From Prevotella sp. (GTDB lineage: Bacteria; Bacteroidota; Bacteroidia; Bacteroidales; Bacteroidaceae), in assembly GCA_017400455.1 (NCBI GenBank), contig JAFPTC010000033.1, positions 1-55,091 on the forward strand: a stretch of 55,091 nucleotides of DNA. Reading direction: 5' to 3'. Shown here piece after piece: positions 41,484 to 50,687 of this stretch. Both the position numbers and the translations under genes were made by a program. Under the pieces are notes generated by a model. That model was not told where the DNA came from. It ran no database searches and saw only the letters and a list, made by a program, of their open reading frames with translations. Position 1 is the first letter of the stretch; the number at the start of each line of letters is the position of its first letter.

Positions 41484-43367
41484 TTACTTAAACGGCAGGT
41501 ACCAGTTCTTCTCGTCGAGCAGGTTGACCACGGGATGTTTGTAGGCCAGCTTGCCGGCAAGCCACTGCGAGCCGAAGCTGCTGCCATAGAGGCCCGAATG
41601 GTTCTTGTGGCGGGCCATTCGGGTCAGGTCGCCAAAGCGGTTGCCCTCGAAGGCCAGCTCCAGTGCCATCTCGTCGCAGAGGATGTCCTCCATGGCGTTG
41701 ATGGTGTCCTGCATGGTGCCCGTGGGCTGGATGCCGTACTGACTCTGCAGCTGGTTCAGCTTCTTGCTCACTTCCGTCTCGTACTGATAGGGCGAGAAGG
41801 AACCCTGGGTGTAGTAGCAGCCACGGCTGTGGATGCCCCAGTTCTCTTCAAACATCTGGACGTTCTCGGCCGAGAGGAAGGGAATGGTGGTCTGCAGCAG
41901 CTGCTCCGTGGCGGGACGGATGTAGCGGTGGGCCTCCAGGTCGGTGCTGTCGCCATGCTGGACATAGGTATGCAGCTCCTCGTTGATGCCGTCCTTGAGG
42001 ATGGCGAAGGCGGCATCGGGATGTCCCATGCGGTTGAGGGCCTCGGCCAGGCGCAGGTAGACGGTAGCCGTGCGATAGATGGGCACGTTGGCGCTGGTGA
42101 ACTTGATCATCACGGCAAAGGCGGAGTCGTTCTTGGCCACCTGGCGCATGGTCACCAGTCGGCGCAGGTCGCCCAGCTGGGCCGTGCGCACTATGGTGGA
42201 GCCGCCAGTGGCGGTGCCAGGCGTGTAGTAATATTCCTGTGCATCGCTCAGGGCCACATAGCTGGGCGAGGCGTCAATCTGGCGCTCCAGGAGGTAGCGC
42301 TCGTTGCTGCCTGCCGCACCGCTGGTGGTGCTGTAGAAATCGTAGCCGAAAATGCCGGGCAACTCGGTCACTGCGCCACGCAGCGTGTTGGCTGCCAGGG
42401 GAATGTAGGTGATGATGTCGTTGTCGTTGGTGACGCTGAAGATGCTGCTCCATTGGTAGCCGTCGTTGACGGTCATGGAGAAGGCTGCCGGCATGCGGTC
42501 CTCGAAGATGTTGATGAAGTAGCTGTCCATGAGGTTGATGTAGGCCTGGCGGATGCTCCACTCGTTCTGTCGCAGGAAGTTGAAGTAGTAGCGAGCGGCC
42601 AGCTCGTACTGGTGGGTTTCCAAGTAGAGGTCGGCCAGCACCAGGTCGATGGGCAGCATGGCGCGCCTGGAGTTGATGATCTTCTCCTGCGGGTTGTCGC
42701 TGTCGCTGGAGTTGAGCACGCCGGCCGAGATGTTGCCATAGGTGGGCACGGGGGTGCCGCTGAAAAGCTGCATCTCGGGAGCCAGCGCGTCGCAGATGCC
42801 CTGTAGGTCCTTGGTCTCGATCTGGCGGTTGGCATCGCCGATGCTCACCAGCGGGTCGGTGTAGAAAGGCACTGAGCCATAGTTCTTGGCCAGCTGCATG
42901 TAGGCCCAGGCGCGAACGGCCAGTGCCTCGGCATATTCGGGTATGGCCACCTGGCGGCTGCCCGTGCGCAAGGAGGTGTCGCGATGGGCGATGTAGTAGT
43001 TGCAGTTGTTGATGACGCGATAGTAGACGTAGGCCGAGTCATACTTGTTGCTCACGCCGGCCGAGAAATTGGCCAGCTGGCGAAGGTCGGTCTCGGTGTA
43101 CTGGTTGGTGGCCACGAGGTCGCCGCGCATCTCGCCCTGCAACACATACTGGTCGGCAGCCAGCTGCAGGCCTTTCAGTATGCCCAGCGTGTAGAACATG
43201 GAGTCTGTCTTCTGGTCCAGGGCAGGATCGAAGATCTGACGGTCGCTGTCGGTCTCGAACATGTCGGAGCACGCTGCGCTAAAGAATAAAGAACAAATAA
43301 TAAATAATAAACCTAATGGTTTGACTAGTAGAGAGGATATCCCTTTGCTGTTTATTCTTGTATTCAT
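41484..43367 (-). CDS. SusD/RagB-family outer-membrane lipoprotein (pair 1)
   Basis: Surface substrate-binding lipoprotein of 627 residues that works as the lid of the SusC transporter encoded just upstream. The lipobox is FSAAC, followed by SDMFETDSDR. TPR-like helices (YDSAYVYYRVINNCNYYIAHRD, EYAEALAVRAWAYMQLAKNYGSVPF) and the C-terminal ALELAFEGNRFGDLTRMARHKN are typical. Oddity: the hydrophobic core of the signal peptide (GLLFIICSLFF) is coded by a seven-base tandem repeat (43281-43311). It is the last gene of the operon, 46 bp after SusC, with a strong terminator behind it. Bound nutrient unknown. Confidence 0.93.
   Translation of the reverse strand: MNTRINSKGISSLLVKPLGLLFIICSLFFSAACSDMFETDSDRQIFDPALDQKTDSMFYTLGILKGLQLAADQYVLQGEMRGDLVATNQYTETDLRQLANFSAGVSNKYDSAYVYYRVINNCNYYIAHRDTSLRTGSRQVAIPEYAEALAVRAWAYMQLAKNYGSVPFYTDPLVSIGDANRQIETKDLQGICDALAPEMQLFSGTPVPTYGNISAGVLNSSDSDNPQEKIINSRRAMLPIDLVLADLYLETHQYELAARYYFNFLRQNEWSIRQAYINLMDSYFINIFEDRMPAAFSMTVNDGYQWSSIFSVTNDNDIITYIPLAANTLRGAVTELPGIFGYDFYSTTSGAAGSNERYLLERQIDASPSYVALSDAQEYYYTPGTATGGSTIVRTAQLGDLRRLVTMRQVAKNDSAFAVMIKFTSANVPIYRTATVYLRLAEALNRMGHPDAAFAILKDGINEELHTYVQHGDSTDLEAHRYIRPATEQLLQTTIPFLSAENVQMFEENWGIHSRGCYYTQGSFSPYQYETEVSKKLNQLQSQYGIQPTGTMQDTINAMEDILCDEMALELAFEGNRFGDLTRMARHKNHSGLYGSSFGSQWLAGKLAYKHPVVNLLDEKNWYLPFK
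43281..43311. repeat. Seven-base tandem repeat in the signal-peptide region of SusD 1
   Basis: Four units on the plus strand: AAAGAAT, AAAGAAC, AAATAAT, AAATAAT, then AAA. It covers the codons of LFIICSLFF, ending a few codons before the lipobox cysteine. A weaker seven-base periodicity (TATTTTT) continues in the SusC-SusD gap at 43381-43394. Confidence 0.88.
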
Positions 43368-43413
43368 ATTTCTCTTTTTTTATTTTTTATTTTTCGTTTA
43401 GGCCGCAGGCCGT

Positions 43414-46400
43414 TTAGAGGTTAATCTTCAGGCCCATGGTGAAGGTGCGTCCCAAGGCGATGTTGCCCGTGTCGATGCCCTGATAGAGCACGCTGTTGGC
43501 AATGCTGCTCTCGGGGTCGTTGCCCAGGTAGTGGGTGAGGGTGATGAGGTTGTTGGCCTCGGCCCAGACGCTGAGTCCCTGCAGCCAAGTCCACGAGCCA
43601 GGAACGGGCACGCGGTAGGTGAGGTTCACGGTCTTCAGACGCAGGTAGGAGCCGTCTTCAATCCAGCGGTCGCTGAAACGCGAGTTGCCCATGGGGTCGT
43701 CGAAGCTGATGCGGGGGATGTCGGTCTGCTGACCTTCGGAACGCCAGCGGTTGGTCATGGCGGTGGTCTGGTTGTAGAAGTTGAATCCGCCTTCGAGCAG
43801 CGAGCGCTGATAGTTGTAGACATCGTTGCCGAGCGAGTAGTTCAGTCCAACATTGAGCGTGAAGTCCTTCCACGTAAGCTTGGCGAAGATGTTGCCGTAG
43901 ATGTCGGGGTTGGGATTGCCGATGATGGTCTTGTCGGCCTCGCTGATCTGGCCGTCGCCATTGAGGTCGGCAAAGTGTACGTCGCCGGCACGGAAATACT
44001 GTTCGGCACCAGTGGCATCGAGCTGGTAGAGGTAGTCGCGGCTCGACGTGCCCTTGTCGGCATTGCGGGCATCCTGGTCAGAGGCAAAGACGCCCAGGGT
44101 CTTGTAGCCGTAGAACATGCCTACGGGCTGGTTGACGATGGTGGCAATGTTGTTCTGGCCGTAGATGCTGCTGGTGTAGCCCTGAGCCGAGAGCTGACCA
44201 TCGACATAGATGCGGCTGTCGTTGGGCAGCGTCTTCACCTTGTTTACATAGTGACCGGCGCTGACTCCCACCTCAAGGTTGAGGTTGCGCGTGACCACAG
44301 GCTTGGCGGTGACCGACAGCTCGAAACCTTCGTTGTCGAGCGAGCCGCCGTTGCTCCAGTAGTTGTTGATGCCAGCCACGGGGTTGTCGAAACTCTTCAG
44401 CGTGAGCAGGTTGCTGGTGTGGTGGCGGAAGTAGTCGAAGTCTACGCCCAGCCGGTTGTTCAGCAGATAGGCACGCAGGCCAAGGTCGAACTTGCTGGTC
44501 TTCTCCCATGAGATGGACTCGTTGCCGATGTTGTCGAGAATGGCGGCGGTGGACTTGTAGAGATATTTCGACACGCCGAAGGAGGTGCGGGCAGCATAGT
44601 TGTTGATGTCGTCATTACCGCTGATGTCGTAGCCGGCCTTCAGCAGCAGGTAGTTGATGCCCTTCACCTTGGGGAACCACGACTCGTTGGTCAGTGCCCA
44701 TCCCAGCTGGATGCTGGGGAAGAGGCCCCAACAAACGCCACCGAGCTTCAGGCCGTCGGCTTCCTTGCCAAAGCGGCTGCTGGTTTCCATGGCCATTGAC
44801 AGCTGGGCGAAGTAGCGGTTGCGATAGTTATAGTCGGCGTTGGCATACCACGTCATGGAGCGCCAAGAGTCGTCGGCACCGGTGGCATCGATGAAGTCCA
44901 TGTTGACGGAGATGTTGGGCGTCTTGTCGTTACCGGCTGACGAATACTTGCCCTGAGGCTCGTTGTCGTCGAAGGCAAACGAGGTGTAGCGCATGCCGGC
45001 ATAGACGTCCAAGCTGTGCTTGCCCAGCTGCTTGGTCCACTGCAGACGGGTGTCGCTCTGCACGCTGGTCTCCTTGGAGAACATCGACATTGAGGTGGTC
45101 TGCACGCGGCCAATGCCTTCGACCAGGAAGGTGGGCATGCCACCCAGCGGGCTGTAGTAGCGCTGCGAGATGCGGTCGAGCGAATAGCTGAAGGTCTCGG
45201 TGAGCGACAGCTCGTTGCTGAACTCATAGCGGGGGGCGATGACGGTGTTGAAGTGGGTCATCTCCGTGCGGTTCTTGTTGATGGCGTCGCCATTGGCAAG
45301 CAGGGCCGTGGGGTTACCCAGTGTCAGGTCTTCGTCAAGCATGGTCAGATAGTCATCGGCTTCGGCCAGCGTAGAGGACAGACGGTGGGTGACATTATTA
45401 TAGGTATAGGGGTTGAGGAACGGCGACTTGATGAGTGCCAGGAAAGTGGGCGAGGTGACCGTTCCCGTGGTGAGGCTCTGAGGAGCGCCGTTGTCGAAGA
45501 CATCGCGGTTGAGCTTCGTATAGGACATGTCGAAGCGGGTGGTGAGGCGGTTGATGACGTTGATGTCGGTGTTGAAACGCACGTTCAGACGGTTGAAGCC
45601 GTTCTTGCGTGCTGTGCTCTGACCGTCGGTATAGCCGAGGGAGAGGTTGTACATGCCCACATCGTCGCCGCCCTGCACGTTGATGTTGTAGTTCTGGTTC
45701 AAGGCCGTATGCATCACCTCGTCCTTCCAGTCAGTGTCGTTGTGGAACTTGGTGTAGTAATACTTCGAGGGATCGTCAATGAGGAACTTGAACGACTCGG
45801 GGTCGGTGAACTTGCTGATCTCAGGATAGGTGCCCAGCATCTCGGAGGCATAGAGGCGATACTGCGCGGCATCCATGACGTCGGGCATGCGTGGAACAAG
45901 AGTCACACCCACGCCGATGTTTGCGTCGATGCGGGTTGCCATGCTATGACCACGCTTGGTGTCGATGAGGATGACGCCATTGCCGCCCTTGGCTCCGTAG
46001 AGTGCGGTGGCGTTCTTCAATACCGTCACTTTCTCGATGTCCTCGGGGTTGATGTTGAGCAGCAGGTTGTTATAGTCGCCGTAATGAAGGGTGGTGCGCG
46101 TCTGCTGCATGTCCTGTACCACGCCGTCGATGACGATGAGGGGCTGAGCATTGGCAGTGAGCGAGTTGAGGCCACGCACGAACATGGCGGCGCCGTAGCC
46201 GGGACCACCACTGCGGGTGATGCTGCGCACGTCGGCACCGAGGTTGCCTTCGATGTCGGTCTCGATGGTTTGCGAAGTGGTGTTGGCCACTTTCACGGTT
46301 GACGAGGCTCCGATGTGGGTGTCCTTGTCGTACATGGGACGGAACTTGTCGGAAAGCATCTCGATGTGGATGAGCTCGCCTTCCTTGCCCAGACCCACGT

Positions 46401-46731
46401 GCTGGTCGAGATACTCAGGTGAGTGGACGTAGAGAGCGGTGGCAAAGGTTGGCACCTTGATGGTGAACTGGCCGTTGTCCTCGGTCATGGCGGTGTAGTT
46501 GGCATTGCCAAGGGCCTGAATCATGATACCGGCAAGAGGAGCCTTGCTTACTGCATCAACACAGATGCCTTTGACCTCCATGGTGGGGTAGGTGGGAACC
46601 TTTACCGTGGGCTTCTTGGGTGCCTTGACCTCGGTGTCGTCATTGGCCGATTCGTCGTCCTGCGCATGGGCCGGCATGCCGATGCAAAGTGCGCAGAGGA
46701 TGGAAAACCAAAGAATAATATGTCTTTTCAT
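43414..46731 (-). CDS. SusC/RagA-family TonB-dependent outer-membrane transporter (pair 1)
   Basis: TonB-dependent beta-barrel of 1105 residues that imports the ligand captured by its SusD partner. A signal peptide ends near MPAHAQ. A carboxypeptidase-regulatory-like domain follows (VKGICVDAVSKAPLAGIMIQALG). The plug domain has GPGYGAAMFVRGLNSLTANAQPLIVIDGV and IEKVTVLKNATALYGAKGGNGVILI. The barrel ends with LITLTHYLGNDPESS and GRTFTMGLKINL. The residues before the regulatory domain are a charged and Pro/Lys-rich linker (APKKPTVKVPTYPTM), somewhat unusual. It follows the FAS1 gene by 18 bp and precedes SusD 1 by 46 bp. Confidence 0.95.
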   Translation of the reverse strand: MKRHIILWFSILCALCIGMPAHAQDDESANDDTEVKAPKKPTVKVPTYPTMEVKGICVDAVSKAPLAGIMIQALGNANYTAMTEDNGQFTIKVPTFATALYVHSPEYLDQHVGLGKEGELIHIEMLSDKFRPMYDKDTHIGASSTVKVANTTSQTIETDIEGNLGADVRSITRSGGPGYGAAMFVRGLNSLTANAQPLIVIDGVVQDMQQTRTTLHYGDYNNLLLNINPEDIEKVTVLKNATALYGAKGGNGVILIDTKRGHSMATRIDANIGVGVTLVPRMPDVMDAAQYRLYASEMLGTYPEISKFTDPESFKFLIDDPSKYYYTKFHNDTDWKDEVMHTALNQNYNINVQGGDDVGMYNLSLGYTDGQSTARKNGFNRLNVRFNTDINVINRLTTRFDMSYTKLNRDVFDNGAPQSLTTGTVTSPTFLALIKSPFLNPYTYNNVTHRLSSTLAEADDYLTMLDEDLTLGNPTALLANGDAINKNRTEMTHFNTVIAPRYEFSNELSLTETFSYSLDRISQRYYSPLGGMPTFLVEGIGRVQTTSMSMFSKETSVQSDTRLQWTKQLGKHSLDVYAGMRYTSFAFDDNEPQGKYSSAGNDKTPNISVNMDFIDATGADDSWRSMTWYANADYNYRNRYFAQLSMAMETSSRFGKEADGLKLGGVCWGLFPSIQLGWALTNESWFPKVKGINYLLLKAGYDISGNDDINNYAARTSFGVSKYLYKSTAAILDNIGNESISWEKTSKFDLGLRAYLLNNRLGVDFDYFRHHTSNLLTLKSFDNPVAGINNYWSNGGSLDNEGFELSVTAKPVVTRNLNLEVGVSAGHYVNKVKTLPNDSRIYVDGQLSAQGYTSSIYGQNNIATIVNQPVGMFYGYKTLGVFASDQDARNADKGTSSRDYLYQLDATGAEQYFRAGDVHFADLNGDGQISEADKTIIGNPNPDIYGNIFAKLTWKDFTLNVGLNYSLGNDVYNYQRSLLEGGFNFYNQTTAMTNRWRSEGQQTDIPRISFDDPMGNSRFSDRWIEDGSYLRLKTVNLTYRVPVPGSWTWLQGLSVWAEANNLITLTHYLGNDPESSIANSVLYQGIDTGNIALGRTFTMGLKINL

Positions 46732-46749
46732 TGTAGTGCTCTGTTTTGA

Positions 46750-48477
46750 TTAATAGTTGCCAGTGTCATATTTGTAGTCTGGATGTTCTTTCAGATAGGT
46801 GTCGAGCTCCTTCGGACGCAGGATGACGCAGTCGATGCGAAGGGTGCGGTCGTAGAGTGCACGCTCCCTCGAAGTGACGGCGCTGTTGATGCGCAGGTAG
46901 GGGTAGTAGTCGCCCGTGCCGGCATAGGCCACGGGGAAGGTGAAGTCGCCCAGATAAATGGAGTCGACACGCGTGGAGTCGGAAGTGAAGTTGGTCTCAA
47001 CGCACCAGCTGCGGTCGCGGTCTTCATTCTTACCTTTCAGGTTGGCATAGCCCATGGATACATTGAATTTATTGGGCTTGGCCTCAATATTGCTGCTGGC
47101 AATGTTGGCGGGAACCATGACTACGTAGACGCTATAGGTGGTAGAGCGTACTTGCGGCAGATAGAACACAGCACCGGGATTGGTGCTTTGGCTGGCTGGC
47201 TGAAGCTGCACGTAAGCATTGCCCGATACGTGGCCGCTGATTTCAGGATTCTGTGTGCCAGGGGTGACATAGATGCGCTCAGAACCTTCGCCCGAGACGT
47301 TGACGGTGCTGCCCAGTGTGCGGTTGTACTCGCCCTGGATGATGATCTCAGGGTTCCATGACGTCCAGGGGTGAATCTGCATGGTGTCGGTAATCCATAC
47401 GGCACCGTTGCTCTTTTCCACGCGCTTGGCATTGGCAAACAGGGCGGCTGCATCCTCGGAATAGATCTTGGTCAAGGTTGTGCCATAGAGCGAGTCGCAC
47501 TGGAGGCGCTGGCCCGTTTGGAGCGTGTTCAGCTTGCGGTTGTCATAGAGATTGTTGTTGAAGAACAGGTTGCTGGTGAGCATGAGGTTGACGATGGAGT
47601 CCCTCAGGTACTGCACATCGCTGATGTCAATGGTCACCTTCTTGGCCTCAGTGGTGGAGGTGTTCTCCATGAACTCAAAGGAAGGAACGTAGTTGAAATA
47701 CTGTTCCACCGTGGCTTTGGCCTTTCGCCATGCTTCGTCGGTGGGCAGCAGCATGGTGTAGTTGCTGTCCTCGCGGTTGATGAAGGCGAAATAGCGGGTA
47801 AAGAGTTCGTTGTGCTCGTCGAAGACAGAGTCGAGATAGGTGATTTGTCCGTTCAGGGTAGGACCGACCACACTCTTCTCAATATTCAGCTTCTTCACGT
47901 CAAAGCTGTGGAAGAAGTTGGAGATGGAATCCAACGAATAGTCATTGCTATTGAGCGACTCATAGATGTTGGGCAAGAAAGGAATCTTTCCGTTGAGCTG
48001 GTGAATGACGCCATTGCGGCTGGCCAGGTTGGGCTGCGACAGGGTGACACCCTGAATGGCGTAGCCTTGGTCTGACGAGAAGTTCATCAGTTTCTCGTTG
48101 AGCGTGTAGATTTGCTCGTTGATTGTGCCTGAAGCGGGGTAGTTGTTTCGGGCAATATGATTCTGAATGAATTCTTGCTGCAAGCGCTGGGTGCTCATGG
48201 CCGATAAAGCATCGAAATCGAAAGAACCGTTGACCGGCGCCCAGACGGTATAGGTCTGCGTGGCGTTCAACACTTCATCATAGCCCGTTTTCTTGAGCAG
48301 CGTGGCAAACTGCGTCAGATTCTCGTTCTTGGAAATGTTTTCCCACAATGTGGACTGCTGGGAGTCGAAAATGGAGGAGTCGGCCTGGTAGTGGTCGTCC
48401 CAGTCAGCGCAGGAAATGAAGAATGAAGGCTGAAGGATGAAGACTGCTGCTCCGAGCAACTTCATCGTCATGTTCAT
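46750..48477 (-). CDS. Fasciclin (FAS1)-domain lipoprotein A
   Basis: Surface or periplasmic lipoprotein with one or two FAS1 domains, a fold used in adhesion. FAS1 features include LTQFATLLKKTGYDEVLNATQTYTVWAPVNGSF and, later, LLPTDEAWRKAKATVEQYF. The last 180 residues are beta-rich (VFYLPQVRSTTYSVYVVMVP to LRIDCVILRPKEL), resembling a jelly-roll binding domain. The start at 48477 gives a normal lipoprotein signal (MNMTMKLLGAAV, lipobox FFISC). In-frame Mets at 48513 and 48567 are alternatives. Oddity: the signal core FILQPSFFI is coded by a seven-base repeat, and a complementary repeat lies between the 48567 start and the preceding stop. It sits between FAS1 B and SusC 1 in the operon. Confidence 0.85.
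   Translation of the reverse strand: MNMTMKLLGAAVFILQPSFFISCADWDDHYQADSSIFDSQQSTLWENISKNENLTQFATLLKKTGYDEVLNATQTYTVWAPVNGSFDFDALSAMSTQRLQQEFIQNHIARNNYPASGTINEQIYTLNEKLMNFSSDQGYAIQGVTLSQPNLASRNGVIHQLNGKIPFLPNIYESLNSNDYSLDSISNFFHSFDVKKLNIEKSVVGPTLNGQITYLDSVFDEHNELFTRYFAFINREDSNYTMLLPTDEAWRKAKATVEQYFNYVPSFEFMENTSTTEAKKVTIDISDVQYLRDSIVNLMLTSNLFFNNNLYDNRKLNTLQTGQRLQCDSLYGTTLTKIYSEDAAALFANAKRVEKSNGAVWITDTMQIHPWTSWNPEIIIQGEYNRTLGSTVNVSGEGSERIYVTPGTQNPEISGHVSGNAYVQLQPASQSTNPGAVFYLPQVRSTTYSVYVVMVPANIASSNIEAKPNKFNVSMGYANLKGKNEDRDRSWCVETNFTSDSTRVDSIYLGDFTFPVAYAGTGDYYPYLRINSAVTSRERALYDRTLRIDCVILRPKELDTYLKEHPDYKYDTGNY
48418..48445. repeat. Seven-base tandem repeat in the signal-peptide region of FAS1 A
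   Basis: Four units on the plus strand: GAAGAAT, GAAGGCT, GAAGGAT, GAAGACT. They code the hydrophobic core VFILQPSFF, just before the lipobox cysteine. Confidence 0.85.
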
Positions 48478-48553
48478 GCTTCTTTTCCTTTTATTGATGT
48501 TTCGTATTGTCATAATTGAATCGTTTTTTAGTCCGCACAAGTCGGAGGCAAAT

Positions 48554-48581
48554 ACTTCATTCTTCATTCTTCAATCTTCTT
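48554..48581. repeat. Seven-base tandem repeat at the FAS1 B / FAS1 A junction
   Basis: Four units (ACTTCAT, TCTTCAT, TCTTCAA, TCTTCTT) directly after the FAS1 B stop codon. On the transcribed sense the unit is GAAGAAT, complementary to the repeat in the FAS1 A signal-peptide region. Confidence 0.88.
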
Positions 48582-48582
48582 A

Positions 48583-50661
48583 TTAGTACATGTCTTCCAC
48601 ATAGCGGGTGTTGTTATAGACATTTTCCGGGCAGAATTCAATGTAGTCAAGGTGGAACTGCCAAGCATCTCCCTCAAGGACGGTCTTAAAGCGCAGCCAG
48701 TATTCGTCCTGCTTGAAGGCCTGCTTTGCCAGGATTCGGCGCAAGTCCTCACGGTTGCTGCGAGCATAGTTGCCAGAGTTGACGCCTACGGTGTAGTAGA
48801 GCGGACCACGCATGTAACCCAGGTTACGCATGTTGGCGTCGGTCTCAACGCCCTTGTCGTCGCAGCGGGCCCAGTCGCACCAACCAGTGTTCACATCGGG
48901 GGTGAGGTCGGAGTTGTTCACGGGAACGATACGCATGTCAAGCGGGATGTCGAGCGCCTTCATCGATGTCAGTTCAGAGGAAGAACCCAGATAGAACTGG
49001 AGCATGCCTCGGTTGCCATTGGCGGTGTAGCCTATGCGCAACTCGTAGGTGCCTTCTGGCACAGGAGGTAGACGGAAGGCAAAGTCGAAGCGGCCCTTAC
49101 AGTTGAACTCGTCGCCCTGATAGTTACTCCATCCGCTGCTCTGGCCAGACAGGTAGTAGAGACGCGTGTCGTCGCCATTGTAGATGGCAAGGTTTTCAAA
49201 GAATCCCGGTGGCATGCGTATATAACTGCCGCTAAGGTTGCCGTCGGTACCGGTCTTGCCACCATTCATAGCGTTCACTTCGCTGTCACTGATGCGGCGG
49301 AACGAGTTCGACATCATTTCACCCAAGAAGGCGGTGTCGTCAAAGCGCAAACGCTCGTTCAGGGCTCCGTGAGGCACGTTCTCGTTATACACCAGCATGT
49401 CGCCGATGGGGTGGATGTAGCCATTGACGGCTGCCACCTGGGCATTCTGACCGTCGAGCTTAATGCCGTCGAACAAGACGGTATGCATAGCGGCTGAGCC
49501 TTGTTCACCCACCATGTCGGTCAGCGAGTTGTTGGCTATCCAGCGGTTGATGTAGAGGCGGTTGCTGTTGCGCGTAATCTTCAAAAGCGTGTAGGGCAGC
49601 ATGGTCTCGTAGTATTCCACCAGCGTAACCTTGGAAACCTGGTTGTGAGAGTTCACCAGCTTGTCGTAAGGCAGCTTGAATTTCAGGATGTGATAGCGCA
49701 TGAACATGCTGAATGCGTTCCAGGGATTCTTGTAGTCTGAGCCAGTGCTTACCTCGATGTTGTGAGTGCGGGCGTAGTCATACCAGCCTGTGCCTTGCAT
49801 GGCGCTGGCCGAATAGGCTTCGTTGGCATAGGCTATAAGGTCTTCGATGCTATTGATTCCCTTCGATGCCAGCACTTCGTCGCTTTCGGCAAAGATGGTA
49901 TAGCCCATTTCGCATTTCTCGGGAACATAGAAACCGCGATTGTTGTCAACTTCGGAGAAGTTGGTATGGCTGACATTCGTGAGCGAGTCAGCCAGGCCAG
50001 TGAGCTTCAGAGCCTGCGAGAAGAGGGTGAACTGGTCTGGGTGGTTCTCCATCTCACCTGCAATGAGCATGTTAGAACGGCGGATGACGCAGTCGATCTC
50101 GTGCAATACGCCGTTCTCCAGCTCATTGTCCATGCTCGTTATGGCAGAGGCTCGGCTGATGGTGACGGCGCCCGTCTCGGGGTCGATGGAGGTGTTGATG
50201 TCACGGCCGAGCATGGTCTTGATGGTCATACCGTTGCCCATGTTGACACCCATTACCTCCGTGTTCAGCAGGTGGAACAGTGCTATGTCCTCGCAGAGTG
50301 AGTCGGTGAGTCCTTCCAGTCCACGGGCGGTCATGCCGTTGTGGGGTAGGTCGATGTTCACCGGGTCGTCATAGAGACTGTCGATGTATTCCTGCACAGC
50401 TTCATTATTTGGCGCGAAGCAGGTGTAGGTGCCATAGGCAGAGAGAATCTTGTCGTAGCCTATGCGCCCAAGTATATAGTTGAAGCTGCTAAAACGGTCG
50501 CTTCGGTTCACGAGATAGTCTTCAATGGTCTCGCCCGTGAAAGTATAGAGGTTCGACTCGTCAATGTCTTCCTTGCAGGAAGTGGCGAGGGGCAGTGTGG
50601 CTATGATGCCACACCACAGCAACCCTTTTGCGATATTTTTCTTTATATTATAGGTAACCAT
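48583..50661 (-). CDS. Fasciclin (FAS1)-domain lipoprotein B
   Basis: Lipoprotein of 692 residues with lipobox ATSC (Cys29). FAS1 features are FSSFNYILGRIGYDKILSAYGTYTCFAPNNEAV, LFHLLNTEVMG and ELENGVLHEIDCVIRR; a second degenerate FAS1 unit covers about residues 210-430. The C-terminal 220 residues look like a carbohydrate-binding jelly roll: FDFAFRLPPVPEGTYELRIGY, MLQFYLGSS, and the last strand GDAWQFHLDYIEFCPENVY. The gene lies 26 bp after SusD 2, so it is part of the same transcript. It probably works as an accessory surface-binding protein for the transporters. Ligand unknown. Confidence 0.87.
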   Translation of the reverse strand: MVTYNIKKNIAKGLLWCGIIATLPLATSCKEDIDESNLYTFTGETIEDYLVNRSDRFSSFNYILGRIGYDKILSAYGTYTCFAPNNEAVQEYIDSLYDDPVNIDLPHNGMTARGLEGLTDSLCEDIALFHLLNTEVMGVNMGNGMTIKTMLGRDINTSIDPETGAVTISRASAITSMDNELENGVLHEIDCVIRRSNMLIAGEMENHPDQFTLFSQALKLTGLADSLTNVSHTNFSEVDNNRGFYVPEKCEMGYTIFAESDEVLASKGINSIEDLIAYANEAYSASAMQGTGWYDYARTHNIEVSTGSDYKNPWNAFSMFMRYHILKFKLPYDKLVNSHNQVSKVTLVEYYETMLPYTLLKITRNSNRLYINRWIANNSLTDMVGEQGSAAMHTVLFDGIKLDGQNAQVAAVNGYIHPIGDMLVYNENVPHGALNERLRFDDTAFLGEMMSNSFRRISDSEVNAMNGGKTGTDGNLSGSYIRMPPGFFENLAIYNGDDTRLYYLSGQSSGWSNYQGDEFNCKGRFDFAFRLPPVPEGTYELRIGYTANGNRGMLQFYLGSSSELTSMKALDIPLDMRIVPVNNSDLTPDVNTGWCDWARCDDKGVETDANMRNLGYMRGPLYYTVGVNSGNYARSNREDLRRILAKQAFKQDEYWLRFKTVLEGDAWQFHLDYIEFCPENVYNNTRYVEDMY

Positions 50662-50687
50662 AATTCCTTATTATTAATTACACGTTA

